64,000 nt of DNA, taken from the NCBI RefSeq assembly GCF_000350485.1, contig NZ_AORV01000054.1:62001-126000 (forward strand). The letters run 5' to 3'. This DNA comes from Ruminiclostridium cellobioparum subsp. termitidis CT1112. Its GTDB lineage: Bacteria > Bacillota > Clostridia > Acetivibrionales > DSM-1351. The notes beneath the pieces are model-generated. The model searched no databases. It was given only the letters and a program-made list of their open reading frames with translations, and was not told the DNA's origin. The position numbers were made by a program, and so were the translations under genes. Positions 37,801 to 45,046 of this stretch are shown piece by piece; within the stretch, counting starts at the first letter, position 1; each line of letters opens with the position of its first letter.

Positions 37801-39008
37801 TAGGTAAAACGCTCTACCCGGTTTGCCCTGCAGTAATCTATCTGTGTGAGGTTTTCATATCTGTTATATGCTTTATAAACTGTTCCGTTCGTATATGTGA
37901 AACCAAGGCTGGGCTGATCATACCAATAGTGATATTTTGGCTTTCCATCAACATCATAAACCCTTTGCAGCCTTGTTCTTACCACATGTTTTGAACTGCT
38001 GACCAGTACTGCGGATTTATCATATATTATTTTTTCCCCTCCGGGGAGGTTGACTATTACCTGGAATTTACCTTTAAGGTCGCCGGAATTAACTGTGTCG
38101 GGGTTTTGTGACTCCTTCCAGCTGTCTTCAAGACTATATTTATTGTTTTCTATTGCTCCAACTGTAAAATTCTGATCTTCGTTATACTCAAGGGTTACTT
38201 CTCTTCCCATTGTATCAATGATCTTTGAAATAAGCTTTTTGGTTTTTGCAATTCCGTCTATGGTATATGTCTGGGTTTTATATTCAAAGGTTATTTTATT
38301 CCCGTATCTGTCTACAATACCCAAAACGCGGCCGTCTTCGGCAAAATATGTTTTCTTTCCGGTTTTATTTTCCATTACATAAAAGGATGTTCCATCGGTC
38401 TGTCCATTGCTGAAATCCTTGTTTTCTTTAACTGTAACATCTTTAATTGTCTGATTTTCAGGCTCATATGTATTTACACCGTCCACCTTTTTAGGCCCGG
38501 TTAATCTGTATACATCACCTGCTTCAGTGTGTAGAAATTTGTAGCTTGATCCATCGGAATTGGACTTTGCCTCAATTGCAGGGAAAGAGAACCTCATTCC
38601 TACTCCAAGATCATACCGGTCTTCATAGAAGGAGGATGTATTATTGTCCGAATACACCTGGTCAACCCAAACACCGTTTTGATACTCAGCCTTCATATTT
38701 TGAACGTTTGAAGTTCCACTTCTGTACATTCTTTTTATTTCCAGGTCAAGTCCGTTTATACCGGGCAGAACGTAATCAGTCTGCGAAAGAGTTATATCCC
38801 CGCTCTGCGGGCTGATCGACTCCTCCGATACGTTATTTCTCAGGTACGCAGGTGAGAGCATTGTATTATATTGCTGCTTTGGCCCTATGAGGTTATTCAT
38901 TTGTTCTTCAAGTGTAGTTGCATATGTACCCTGCATTGATATTATTGAGGTCACTATTAAAGTTATCAGGACTACTATGGGTTTTAATATTTTCTTTATA
39001 TTTTTCAA
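28818..39008 (-). CDS. Giant secreted YD-repeat (Rhs/WapA-like) polymorphic toxin
   Basis: About 3,396 residues. I start at TTG 39008, where AAGGGGG lies 8 nt upstream; this gives a clean signal peptide (LKNIKKILKPIVVLITLIVTSIISMQG). An N-terminal ~500 residues precede dozens of YD repeats (patterns such as YTYDxxGN, YEYDxLNRL, KYxYDxxGN), which form the Rhs shell. The core ends with the classical RARYYDPYLGRFTTEDSYWGE, NLYTYCENDPIQYVDPSGH (near 30530-30690). The ~575-residue variable C-terminus holds an NNYS/NNYG repeat linker, then a domain with DFQHLMASL, LFADLASWAGDLQ and DMYADIDAYNI. I do not recognise the toxin activity. A membrane protein follows directly. It is the 3' end of the surface operon. 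Confidence 0.88.
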   Translation of the reverse strand: MKNIKKILKPIVVLITLIVTSIISMQGTYATTLEEQMNNLIGPKQQYNTMLSPAYLRNNVSEESISPQSGDITLSQTDYVLPGINGLDLEIKRMYRSGTSNVQNMKAEYQNGVWVDQVYSDNNTSSFYEDRYDLGVGMRFSFPAIEAKSNSDGSSYKFLHTEAGDVYRLTGPKKVDGVNTYEPENQTIKDVTVKENKDFSNGQTDGTSFYVMENKTGKKTYFAEDGRVLGIVDRYGNKITFEYKTQTYTIDGIAKTKKLISKIIDTMGREVTLEYNEDQNFTVGAIENNKYSLEDSWKESQNPDTVNSGDLKGKFQVIVNLPGGEKIIYDKSAVLVSSSKHVVRTRLQRVYDVDGKPKYHYWYDQPSLGFTYTNGTVYKAYNRYENLTQIDYCRANRVERFTYNTYIKGLADSGSMEYRKIFEKKELAKTGYDNTQSNFLDRFQFDVKDRIEYKYTNEADGYGFSGYKANDDAYLKDTYKYFSEKKLSNGTVIKYTYNGIHEQVNSEETGTEHKIVSTTEFDEMKFPKKIESITTGFENGKIKGQPVKKTENYRYDMYGNLTNYTGPIANRDDKGYPADNENTVVYAYAFDKFHILQSKTWKLDKNTTSQVLYTIDAKGNVTREESVHTSDKDLWNVTEYEYDKYGNMTKKTVHSDGNDQVTNYEYGIDIDGVNQKGAYLTKQYGIVNGVEISKRYSYDFNTGNMKAELDGKGNRISYEYDTLSRLQKITYPDNTIKQYTYNDFKLQNRQIEYIDQSGEKFRYTYDIFGNQLNHSVYDKEAWHTLLADEYDALGNKIKETDSNGNSVRFTYNSENSLVKKDYYEKDSAKKESLTLDYTYGADADTKLLMLLTDEDGYTKRLHYDITGKLVKSEQTPDKTSYYSASYAYDYVGNVVSQTDAKGNTTKYSYDDLGRVVSKTDALNNETRYTYTSFSQVETIEEPGGRTTKYIYDSIGRIVEERVFDQSAADSYVYKKYTYDENNNVTSISQGKVDKDTDTLAAFMEYAYNSMDRITDEYSKIDSAKKSHIRYSYDNKGNKTGITQYINESGSSAIGFVYEYNFADKVTREEGIMSDVISPVQIGNHGNFIRKFSYDYEGNVLSQELYNGAGFEKITYGYDHRNRLITKIEPFTKEGAVRTTSYSYDKRGNLASETLNRSGVDCTTQYQYNGMGGVAAKIDPMGYVSKYLYDENGSLIKEIDPRFSAQDSTNAPGTVYEYDALNRLKKVSVFDGSESIVISYKEYDGRGNVIKEADGEGYNKDNPTASFGNTYVYDAYNNVLQYTSAQTFKDNKNNGTDNYSRKYTYDASGRVLSETDAYGNRTQNIYFLNGLLKQTIYADNTSENYEYDLTGNTQVIKTDKLNNRTVTFRNLFGKVYRTDNPDNTYETYEYSPKGELASSVDRAGNARYFEYDLSGNLTAEKDYVKSDSTYDYYRLVKSKYDEAGNILSSETFESKTAKASMAGQETSMGDRAVYTYDKNGRTTKVSGPAGQETINEYDKKGNLVTKREKVDTDNYKVTRYIYDVQSRQTTQAVLVDTSDVEHNYLRNADFDNEYTAKVKAKTAYTYYQDGQLKTKTDAYGNTTQFKYDLDKRVKEKINALNKTTSYNYDLNGNLLEERNAAGISTYYEYDSMNRLIRRKAPAAGGGQAVTRYIYDEMGNLKKQIQPNLYEENKDTAGLAETMKGTSYTYDSMNRRTTTVSPEGSTQEYLKYDANGNIVKRVDGLRFNVDIEASAGTSYEYDALGRAIKTTNALQSSKTYEYDILGNLTRATDERGNSTLYKYNADGTLAKAIFADTGSVEYTYDRLGRKISLTDQRGNTTTFSYNSFGSIKTETDCYGNSMEYMADLLGNIVALKDKKGSITYITYDAENRVVSKRIPFEKDSGGSVLYTIENYVYDEIGNVITREITGTKDKLSAKKTTYTYYDNNLVNTVTDSSGAYTRAYYDKNGNRIKIESLRSEGIFDIQKFEYDIQDRIVKEIKLVSEEDIHNAASLPNLDSLKDGEYLGKLMLITAYEYDILGNKTKVISPLAFGCKEDDTQNRANYTTEYSYDLLNRLEMTTRKYDGRNVLTQYTYDAAGNMLTVKNERGYTTVYTYDGLNRVETITDAKNNQYRYAYDLSGNKSSETNAKGYTMTYDYDKLNRLQTVTDAYNKVISRKVYDANGNIIKEIDAEGYQSAGDDESRYGTIYTYNLANMIVSYSTPEAEEKNEISIKYTYNQYGEVIKQTDGLGSTISYEYDATGNLTKVTDALGTVTKYSYDKQGNKLTMTDGRGKLTRYAYTAFGNLKSVINADNQTQTYKYDLEGNTVCVTDKNGNNTLYTYDNRGLLLQRKVAETEDSISYAYDETGNRSSMTDESGTSIYYYDENNRLTGIQKGGNTQVNYAYDQTGNVIKVTDLKGNTVEYTYDKSSRLETVNNGGKTTTYSYDDNGRRSSITYAGGVSENYSYDRDNRLITITNMKPNGGRLSEFSYTYDLGGRQITKTDLYGTTDYEYDKAGRIIKVATPGKTTVYSYDKAGNRVSQNETYISLQPSDYIDEATGKEIQYILKKSDYTYSNTNQLLKLVERMFDENNKEIARKTTKYSYDSNGNQLKQGISHSLPNNTGLRPKTTGTAYGDNVANTIDKLVEKTSYTYDGFNRLKKTETVKAGIRTTVDFTYNGDDLRVSKTVKKSDKGYQAEVTNYLYDRQNVILETDASNNIKARYVKGINYIAKADAAGKESYFLYNGHGDVVQTVDAAGTVENQYDYDIWGNPTLTVETTSNAIRYTGEFYDEETGLYYLRARYYDPYLGRFTTEDSYWGEDDNPLSLNLYTYCENDPIQYVDPSGHRMSDNELDFFFGKGASQLFDDNGNYKKGTVAMMVEGVGAIVNVDTSKALDSRKYGYTIMTPDTKVYGNIDNYSNIDVINTADNRYTSITNHEGNYIGTINTGANSYTTVNNYSIIDTINSGKCSSLVVNNYNKDKDPVSDEYVIGINKITGELNSKIKVFNYGGIGEIHTGAYSENEIWNLNDKANDKAYVNWLETGLNNSTYHNGNIVLASGNGRVNEDIKYSIPVKYVFSDGTTYDNIVKITPDSQNSKNFIIVEKNGTKHVITKDMKEQGYKVFEKRTYGEALIHETAPTGKYYDKYIKDYRRKKLDTLINNVEKLEELSLAYYGYVDRNSVIKVIRRKYDGAKWDVTAGPIDEKFIKYIKENNSKLLEFFSDNGSGANLIDPGTGENIDFQHLMASLNAICYNPPPSPGYNYSLFADLASWAGDLQQAIGDLQRYQKKYNISNNLNDLTKAAETIIAGKNSTFSINDMYADIDAYNIGIYLNNNPSKKLSEALNSYYSYDYTARYEYFVSNYGGIKNLQEGADRYTINASGKIKIDILNDNKISKITDNQLKALSAAFMNFIKKEAGY

Positions 39009-39026
39009 AATTAAGTCCCCCTTGAA

Positions 39027-39062
39027 AAGGAATTGTTTTTTCAAGGAAAAAAACAATTCCTT
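39027..39062 (-). promoter_or_regulatory. 15-bp hairpin just before the YD-gene ribosome-binding site
   Basis: AAGGAATTGTTTTTT (39027-39041) is the exact complement of 39048-39062, with a 6-nt loop, between the upstream gene stop (39080) and AAGGGGG. It may act as an attenuator, a partial terminator or an mRNA-processing site that tunes toxin expression relative to the upstream surface genes. Confidence 0.55.
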
Positions 39063-39079
39063 GGAATTAATGGTATTTT

Positions 39080-39973
39080 CTAATAATATTTTTCTTCAAA
39101 AGCCATTGCATAGATTTCCTCTTTTGATAGTCCCTTTTTAACAGAATTAAGGACACTATCGGCTGACTCACCAAGTTTAGTCCCTATCGTCAGAGCGTTT
39201 ATAACCTCTTTTTCAGATAGATTGGTCTGAGTAGTATATTTTGTAAGCTGAGTGCGTGTAACCGACAAGTGCGGGGACTTTTCCAAACCGTTAACTATGC
39301 CGTACTCCGCATTTATCAGTCTCCAGCTTTCTCCTGCCTGCTTTTTGCTTATTAAAGTATCAATTTCGACTTTTGCTTTCTGGCTTACCCTGTCGGCTAT
39401 CATTATGGTATCCTGGTTTGTGCCCGAATCCAATAACCTTTCCAGATAATCAGATTCAAAGTCTCTTGGAACAAACTCAGGATTGTTTTTAAAATATTCC
39501 TTAAAGATATCAGGCCACTTTTTACCTGCTTCTTTGTTATCTACCAGCTTTTCTATATCTTCCATACCTCCATAGCAATCATTCAGGAACGAATACGCTA
39601 TTAGTATGTCCGGAAGCTTTTTTCCCTTTTTTATAAGCCTTTCAATTTCATTCTTGAATTTTACGTGTACATTTAAAAGTTCAAGCAGCTGCTTATAATT
39701 GTTTAAATTTTTTGTATAGCTGTCAGGGTCCTGTGTTTTTATCAAATCAAGGATCTCCTTGGATATTTCGGTGCTGGCTTCATCTTTTAACCCATTGTCC
39801 ACAGTCTTGGAATTTTGAGTGTTTACTGTTGTTTTCACAGAATTATCAGAGCTGTTCTTATCTGATACTGGCAGATTTCCCCCAATCATTGAGTAGCCTA
39901 CCAAACCGGCATTTACTACCAATACCATAGCTAAGATTATTACTATTAACCTTGTCCTTTTTACCTTCCTCAT
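39080..39973 (-). CDS. Membrane-anchored extracytoplasmic helical protein
   Basis: 297 residues. An N-terminal signal-anchor (RLIVIILAMVLVVNAGLVGYS) follows a basic start; a Ser/Asn/Thr linker follows, then an all-helical region. Repeated helical motifs include AGKKWPDIFKEY and AGESWRLINAEYGI, similar to YGRSWNEVLTFL in the preceding gene, so the two are distantly related. AGGAG precedes the ATG. It lies directly before the giant YD gene. I recognise no named family. A chaperone, anchor or export adaptor for the YD protein is inference from position. Confidence 0.65.
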   Translation of the reverse strand: MRKVKRTRLIVIILAMVLVVNAGLVGYSMIGGNLPVSDKNSSDNSVKTTVNTQNSKTVDNGLKDEASTEISKEILDLIKTQDPDSYTKNLNNYKQLLELLNVHVKFKNEIERLIKKGKKLPDILIAYSFLNDCYGGMEDIEKLVDNKEAGKKWPDIFKEYFKNNPEFVPRDFESDYLERLLDSGTNQDTIMIADRVSQKAKVEIDTLISKKQAGESWRLINAEYGIVNGLEKSPHLSVTRTQLTKYTTQTNLSEKEVINALTIGTKLGESADSVLNSVKKGLSKEEIYAMAFEEKYY

Positions 39974-39987
39974 AAGCTCATTCTCCT

Positions 39988-41028
39988 TTATTTCTGATTC
40001 TCTATGGGATTAATTCCGTTAATTTCATTCATTATCTCGTCAGTGGGATTTTTAGGTTTTACATCCACTGAGTTTGGTTTTGGTACATCCGGCAAAGGAC
40101 TCGTTTCTTTTGGTGCCGCTTCACTTAAGCTTTTATCTGCTGCCTGGTTCTGATCCGATATCAAATCACTGTCTCTGTCTTCTGTCTGAATTTTTTCAAT
40201 AGATTTTGCCTCTATCTTCTCAAGTGTTATTACATTCCGGTCATCGAGCAGCAATTTTTTCTCATCCCTGCTCTTCAGATATGCCTCTTTATCTTTTATG
40301 TAATCATTAAGGTCAATATCTGCCTGGAGTGAAAACAGATATTCGTCAAATGCCTTTTCGCAGCTTCCAAAGTCAGCCTTAAGCTTTAGCATGAAATAAA
40401 TTGCATTTTTAATATCTATCTTTTCATAGAGCTTCTGATACATTATTATATCTGCATTGGAATCCGTATTTCCAACATCAAAAGCAAGCTTACCCGTATC
40501 TGCTTGATTGGGCTGGTTGATTGCATTTACCGAGGGTCCTGACGGATTCGGCAAACCTGCTGTGCCCGATGAATTCAATTGGTTTGCTTCAGTTTTTGAG
40601 GTTATCTCCTCAAGCTGAAAAATAACTCTTTCTTCAATCAATTTGGCTTCTGAAATTTCATCCTCTGTGAAACCTTCTTTTTTCAGCTTTTTCATATATT
40701 CTTCATCAAGACCTGCGTTCAGCAGCAAATCATCCCTCTTGTTCTTATTGCTGCTCTCACCCATAGTTGACTTGTTTCTTAGAAAAGTAAGAACCTCATT
40801 CCAGGAACGTCCGTATGCTTTTAATTCAAAGACTTCTTCGATACTTACACCCGTTTCATTGGATATCTCGGATGCAATTCTCTTATCCTCGCTGCTTGCA
40901 TTGTCAACTGTTATGGTATCAGGCTTCAGGTTGTCAATTCCCAAAATAGTTAACGGAATAGTTGTTGTAATTAACACAAGTGCCAATATCAATGCCACAA
41001 TCTTATATTTTTTTGAACTTTTCACCAT
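39988..41028 (-). CDS. Membrane-anchored extracytoplasmic helical protein (related to 39080)
   Basis: 346 residues: signal-anchor IVALILALVLITTTIPLTIL, helical motif ETGVSIEEVFELKAYGRSWNEVLTFL, an Asn/Pro/Ser-rich middle linker, a helical segment around KAIYFMLKLKADFGSCEKAFDEYLF-like sequence, and a Pro/Lys/Glu-rich C-terminus. GAGGAG lies upstream of the ATG. The gap to the next gene is only 14 nt, so the two anchored proteins are co-translated or at least co-expressed. Function is unknown; the low-complexity tail suggests a wall-spanning or flexible protein. Confidence 0.62.
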   Translation of the reverse strand: MVKSSKKYKIVALILALVLITTTIPLTILGIDNLKPDTITVDNASSEDKRIASEISNETGVSIEEVFELKAYGRSWNEVLTFLRNKSTMGESSNKNKRDDLLLNAGLDEEYMKKLKKEGFTEDEISEAKLIEERVIFQLEEITSKTEANQLNSSGTAGLPNPSGPSVNAINQPNQADTGKLAFDVGNTDSNADIIMYQKLYEKIDIKNAIYFMLKLKADFGSCEKAFDEYLFSLQADIDLNDYIKDKEAYLKSRDEKKLLLDDRNVITLEKIEAKSIEKIQTEDRDSDLISDQNQAADKSLSEAAPKETSPLPDVPKPNSVDVKPKNPTDEIMNEINGINPIENQK

Positions 41029-41074
41029 ATTTCCAGCTCCTCTTTTTGTATATCACTAAAATCCGAACTACTCT

Positions 41075-44000
41075 CTATTCAATGCAATAATTGATACTTG
41101 TCTTACCATCTGTTTTGGCTCTGAACACAATTGCGGATATTTCACCCGACCAGGTAGTTCCGGGATTGATGCTTTCATTTACTTTGTACTCTATTCTGCC
41201 TTCCTTAACTGTGACACTTATGTTGGTTCCTGGTATTGTTCCGGCTGCTGTGTCCTTTTCGGCTGTAAACTCACACAAATCAATTACCTCAAGCTCATCC
41301 GGATTGTAGGTTACAACAAATTTGATGTCTCCAAAATCCTGTACATTAGCTGCCAGCAGTGAAAAATCAAATTCCTGGTCTTTTGCACATTCAAGTTCAT
41401 AGGACGGGCTTGTGGTACTTTTGGTTATTGAATCACTCCAGGCCGTCACTCCTGTAATGTTCTTGCCTCTGACTCTGTATGTATGTGAAGTTCCCGGAGC
41501 AAGATTTTCATCTGTGTAGCTTGATACCTGTCCCACGTTTATCGACTCTCCATCTGCCTCCACTTCGTAGCTTATGCCTTCTTCTTTTGTCCATGTAAGC
41601 TGTACCTGGGTATCAGTTACAGTTACATTTACATTCGAAGGTGCACCCGGTAAATCCGGCAGAGTTGACAGTGCAAGCACAGCACACCACTGTCCGTTTC
41701 CATTTGCATTTTTTGTTCTGACTCTGTAGGTGTGAAATGTCTCAGCCTTAAGTCCGGTATGGTTATATACGGTATCTTTCCCATTGTCGACAACTACTCC
41801 GTCCACTTCGATGTCATATTGTGCATTTACTTCCATAGCCTGCCATGCTATTGTTACTGTTTTGTTTGTGACCACTGCTGCCAGGTTTGCTATAATGGCA
41901 GCTCCCGTTGTCGAACTGCTCTCTTCCTGTGGTAATGTGGCAATTTCAATAGGATTGCTCCATTCACCATTCCCGCTTATATTAACAGCTCTTATCCTAT
42001 ATGAATGTTCAGTTCCGGGAGTCAGGTTTTCATTTGTGTATGACATTCCTTTTGTATTCACTGTAGTTTTTTCATCTACTTGCAGATCGTAACTTTCTGC
42101 ATAAGGTGAACTATACCAGGTCAGAGTTATGGAGTTCTGTTCTGCCGTTGCCATAATATTTTTGGGCACAGACGGTATGTCTGGCCATGTGGTTACTGTA
42201 ACAGGCTCGCTCCATTGACTTTTGCCGCCTTTGTTATATGCTCTTATTCTGTATTTATGGCTTGTATTGGTTAATAATTCTTCATGAGTGTAAGTATTTG
42301 TTTCAACTTGAATTATTCTGCCGTCAACTTCCAGCTCATAACCTTCAGCCCTATCAGGAACTTCCCATATCAGGGTTATATTTTTCATTGTCGGCTTTCC
42401 AGTTAAATTTCCAGGTATTTCAGGAGGATTGGGAAGTGTACTTATTTCTTTATACGGACTCCATTCACTGCTTCCTCCATCATTTATTGCCCGGATACGG
42501 TATTTGTGTATAGTATCAGGATCCAATCCTTCGTCTGTATACGTGGTATTTATACCTGTGTTTATTGTTTTTCCGTCAGCCTCTATTTCATAGCCGGTTG
42601 CCTTATCTACTGCATCCCAGTTAATTGTTATTGCGGACTGTGTTGTATATGTTTCTGTTATCACAGGCGTCTCAGGTGGATTGGGGTAAGTAGCGGCCTG
42701 CACAATATCGCTCCAGGGTCCTGTTCCTCCTGCGTTTATGACTCTGAGCCTGTATGTGTGTAAGGTTTCGGCCTCCAGCCCATTCTGAGTATATGTGGTT
42801 GCCGTACCATTACTTGAAATTTTTCCATCAGCCTCTATTTCGTAGCCGGTTGCACCACTTACAGCCTCCCATTTTAGAGTAATATACGTTATTCCTTTTT
42901 TATCGGCATTAACTTTCGGAGGCAGTGCGAGGGTTGTCCCAGCTTTTTGAGTTGCAGCAGTCTCAATTCCTTCGTCATTTTTTGCTTTAATTGTAAAATT
43001 GTATTGAGTGTTTTCTGTCAATCCTGTTACAATTATTTTTTTGCCGGGTACTGTAATCCACTCCGGTGATGAAGTTAAAATCCCGGATGCATTTACATAT
43101 CTTGAACCTGCCATAATCTGATACTGTGTTACAGCAGGATTGGAGTCATTTATTAATAAATCCAATGAGGTTTCTTTATTGTTATTTATATTGAGTTGCG
43201 GAACCTGGGCCTTCGTTCTTACGTTGCTCTCTTTAAATGAAACATTTCCCGCTTTATCCCTGGCTTCATATTTTACGTAATATGCAGTATTGGGAGTCAG
43301 GGAGCCAATTGTGTATGACGTATTGTTAACCCAGTTTGAAACAGTGCTGCCGGCTGTATATCGATATTGCATTGAAGCCCCATCTGAAACTGTGTCTGTG
43401 GCAGAACCTGTAATATTTATACTTGTGGCGTCAGCAGTTATGTTTACTGCTCCTATAACCGGAGGTGAGCTGTCTACTATCACGTCAACTGACATGGCTA
43501 TGGGGCCTGCTTTTCCGTAAATCACTTCAAATTTAAACGTATGCAGACCCTCTGCTAAGGTACTTATATCTAAAGCATTAAAATCCACTTGCTGAGCGGT
43601 AGCAGTGTTGGATATGGTTTTTGTCTCTTTCTCAACTGAATCTATGTAATATTTACACGTTAAACTATTACCGTCTGGGTCGGAGACTGTAATGGAGGGG
43701 GTGCAGCTATGCCCTTTTGATAATATCTCATTTGCAGAAGGTGAGTTAATTTTTTTCTTAACATACCAGTAACCATCTGTGTGAATACCATTGTTAGGAT
43801 AAGTACCGTCAGGTGCAATAATATTCGATTGTACAAGTGTCTTTGCAACTTCTCTTGTTTTGCCTGTTGGAACGTAGAATTCGGTTTTAGATAGACAGCC
43901 ATTGTCCCATTTATTTGCTGTGTTCTCGGTTATATCCAGCCATTTCAGTCCTATATAGCTGCCTTTTGTCCCTGGATATATACCACTTTTCATTATATGC

Positions 44001-45034
44001 TCAGTTATTGTCCAATAGCCTTCCTTTTCAGTATATTCTAAAACCTTATAACTTGTAGAATTAATTGGCGTATATATAAACCCACTAGAGCTAAAACCCA
44101 CTTCTGCATAATCACTCAGTTTAATTATCGGTGAATCCCAATTCCAATCTACATTAAAATACCCTGATGTCCAAAGGGTTTCACGATAGCCATATGAGCG
44201 TGGATCACTAACTTCAGCTTCAAAGACAAAATAATGAGCATCCTTATGCTCGTATACTTCATGCTCATACTGTGTCTTAGTAGAATACTTGTCATAATAA
44301 TCAACAGAGCTTGTTGCTTTTTTGACATACCAGTAACCATCCGTATGCAAACCATTGTCAGGGTAACTTCCATCAGGAGCAATAATATTCAATTCCACAG
44401 GTGTATTTGCAGCTTGTCTTGTTCTTCCAGTTGGCTTGAAGAACTCTGTCTTAGAAAGACAACCCCTGTCCAATGTGTTTTCTGTATCTTCTGTTACATC
44501 TAACCATTTTAGTCCAAGGTAATTACCTTTTGAGCCACGATAAATACCATAAGTATATGAGTATACTGTTAATTGGATATATTCCTCTCTCTTATCTGAG
44601 TCATATTTCCATTGATAATAATTTTCAATGTACTTGTAAGGATTATCTGTTAATTCGTATAAGCGACCTGTCATCTTACTACTGTCAGATGCATAAATAT
44701 ATATCTCACCATATGTACCTAAAGATGCTTTGGATGTAATAGGATCTATTTTTATATTTAGATACCCTTGTTTGAAGAAAGAACTGCCATTTTTATAATA
44801 TGTGGATGATTCTTCCTTGCAAATATAAGTATTATAGGCATATAGATGTTCATACGCCTCATGTTCATACTGAGTTTTTACAGTATATTTGTCATAATAA
44901 TAACTTGGTGTTGCTGCGTCCGTTCTCTGTCCAAACTCAACAAAATATCCATTCTCTATATTCCCAAATGATACCGAGATAAAAATATTCAATAGTAAAA
45001 AAAACGTTATAATCTTCCTTGCTCGTCTTATCAT
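41075..45034 (-). CDS. Secreted FN3-array protein, paralogue 1 (two head modules, cohesin-like C-terminus)
   Basis: 1,319 residues from ATG 45034 (AAAGGTG 7 nt upstream; this site overlaps the TAA of the preceding gene). Signal peptide KIITFFLLLNIFISVSFGN; then two copies of a ~170-residue head module, each beginning YYDKY and ending with IAPDG...HTDGYWYVKK; an Ig/cadherin-like region (ITVSDPDGNSLTCKYYIDS); about eight FN3-type domains, many with GYEIEADGK; and a ~110-residue C-terminal domain with DIKFVVTYNPDELEVIDL and a closing IVFRAKTDGKTSI, resembling a short cohesin or CBM-like sandwich. No sortase, SLH or GPI-like anchor is present, so attachment must be by partner binding. The cohesin-like label is tentative. 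Confidence 0.8.
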   Translation of the reverse strand: MIRRARKIITFFLLLNIFISVSFGNIENGYFVEFGQRTDAATPSYYYDKYTVKTQYEHEAYEHLYAYNTYICKEESSTYYKNGSSFFKQGYLNIKIDPITSKASLGTYGEIYIYASDSSKMTGRLYELTDNPYKYIENYYQWKYDSDKREEYIQLTVYSYTYGIYRGSKGNYLGLKWLDVTEDTENTLDRGCLSKTEFFKPTGRTRQAANTPVELNIIAPDGSYPDNGLHTDGYWYVKKATSSVDYYDKYSTKTQYEHEVYEHKDAHYFVFEAEVSDPRSYGYRETLWTSGYFNVDWNWDSPIIKLSDYAEVGFSSSGFIYTPINSTSYKVLEYTEKEGYWTITEHIMKSGIYPGTKGSYIGLKWLDITENTANKWDNGCLSKTEFYVPTGKTREVAKTLVQSNIIAPDGTYPNNGIHTDGYWYVKKKINSPSANEILSKGHSCTPSITVSDPDGNSLTCKYYIDSVEKETKTISNTATAQQVDFNALDISTLAEGLHTFKFEVIYGKAGPIAMSVDVIVDSSPPVIGAVNITADATSINITGSATDTVSDGASMQYRYTAGSTVSNWVNNTSYTIGSLTPNTAYYVKYEARDKAGNVSFKESNVRTKAQVPQLNINNNKETSLDLLINDSNPAVTQYQIMAGSRYVNASGILTSSPEWITVPGKKIIVTGLTENTQYNFTIKAKNDEGIETAATQKAGTTLALPPKVNADKKGITYITLKWEAVSGATGYEIEADGKISSNGTATTYTQNGLEAETLHTYRLRVINAGGTGPWSDIVQAATYPNPPETPVITETYTTQSAITINWDAVDKATGYEIEADGKTINTGINTTYTDEGLDPDTIHKYRIRAINDGGSSEWSPYKEISTLPNPPEIPGNLTGKPTMKNITLIWEVPDRAEGYELEVDGRIIQVETNTYTHEELLTNTSHKYRIRAYNKGGKSQWSEPVTVTTWPDIPSVPKNIMATAEQNSITLTWYSSPYAESYDLQVDEKTTVNTKGMSYTNENLTPGTEHSYRIRAVNISGNGEWSNPIEIATLPQEESSSTTGAAIIANLAAVVTNKTVTIAWQAMEVNAQYDIEVDGVVVDNGKDTVYNHTGLKAETFHTYRVRTKNANGNGQWCAVLALSTLPDLPGAPSNVNVTVTDTQVQLTWTKEEGISYEVEADGESINVGQVSSYTDENLAPGTSHTYRVRGKNITGVTAWSDSITKSTTSPSYELECAKDQEFDFSLLAANVQDFGDIKFVVTYNPDELEVIDLCEFTAEKDTAAGTIPGTNISVTVKEGRIEYKVNESINPGTTWSGEISAIVFRAKTDGKTSINYCIE

Positions 45035-45046
45035 ATTCAAACACCT

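Noticed and set aside
30758-38815. Many plus-strand ORFs of 60-140 codons opposite the YD gene
   Set aside because: They are frame shadows of the repetitive YD coding sequence and differ only as the repeats do.
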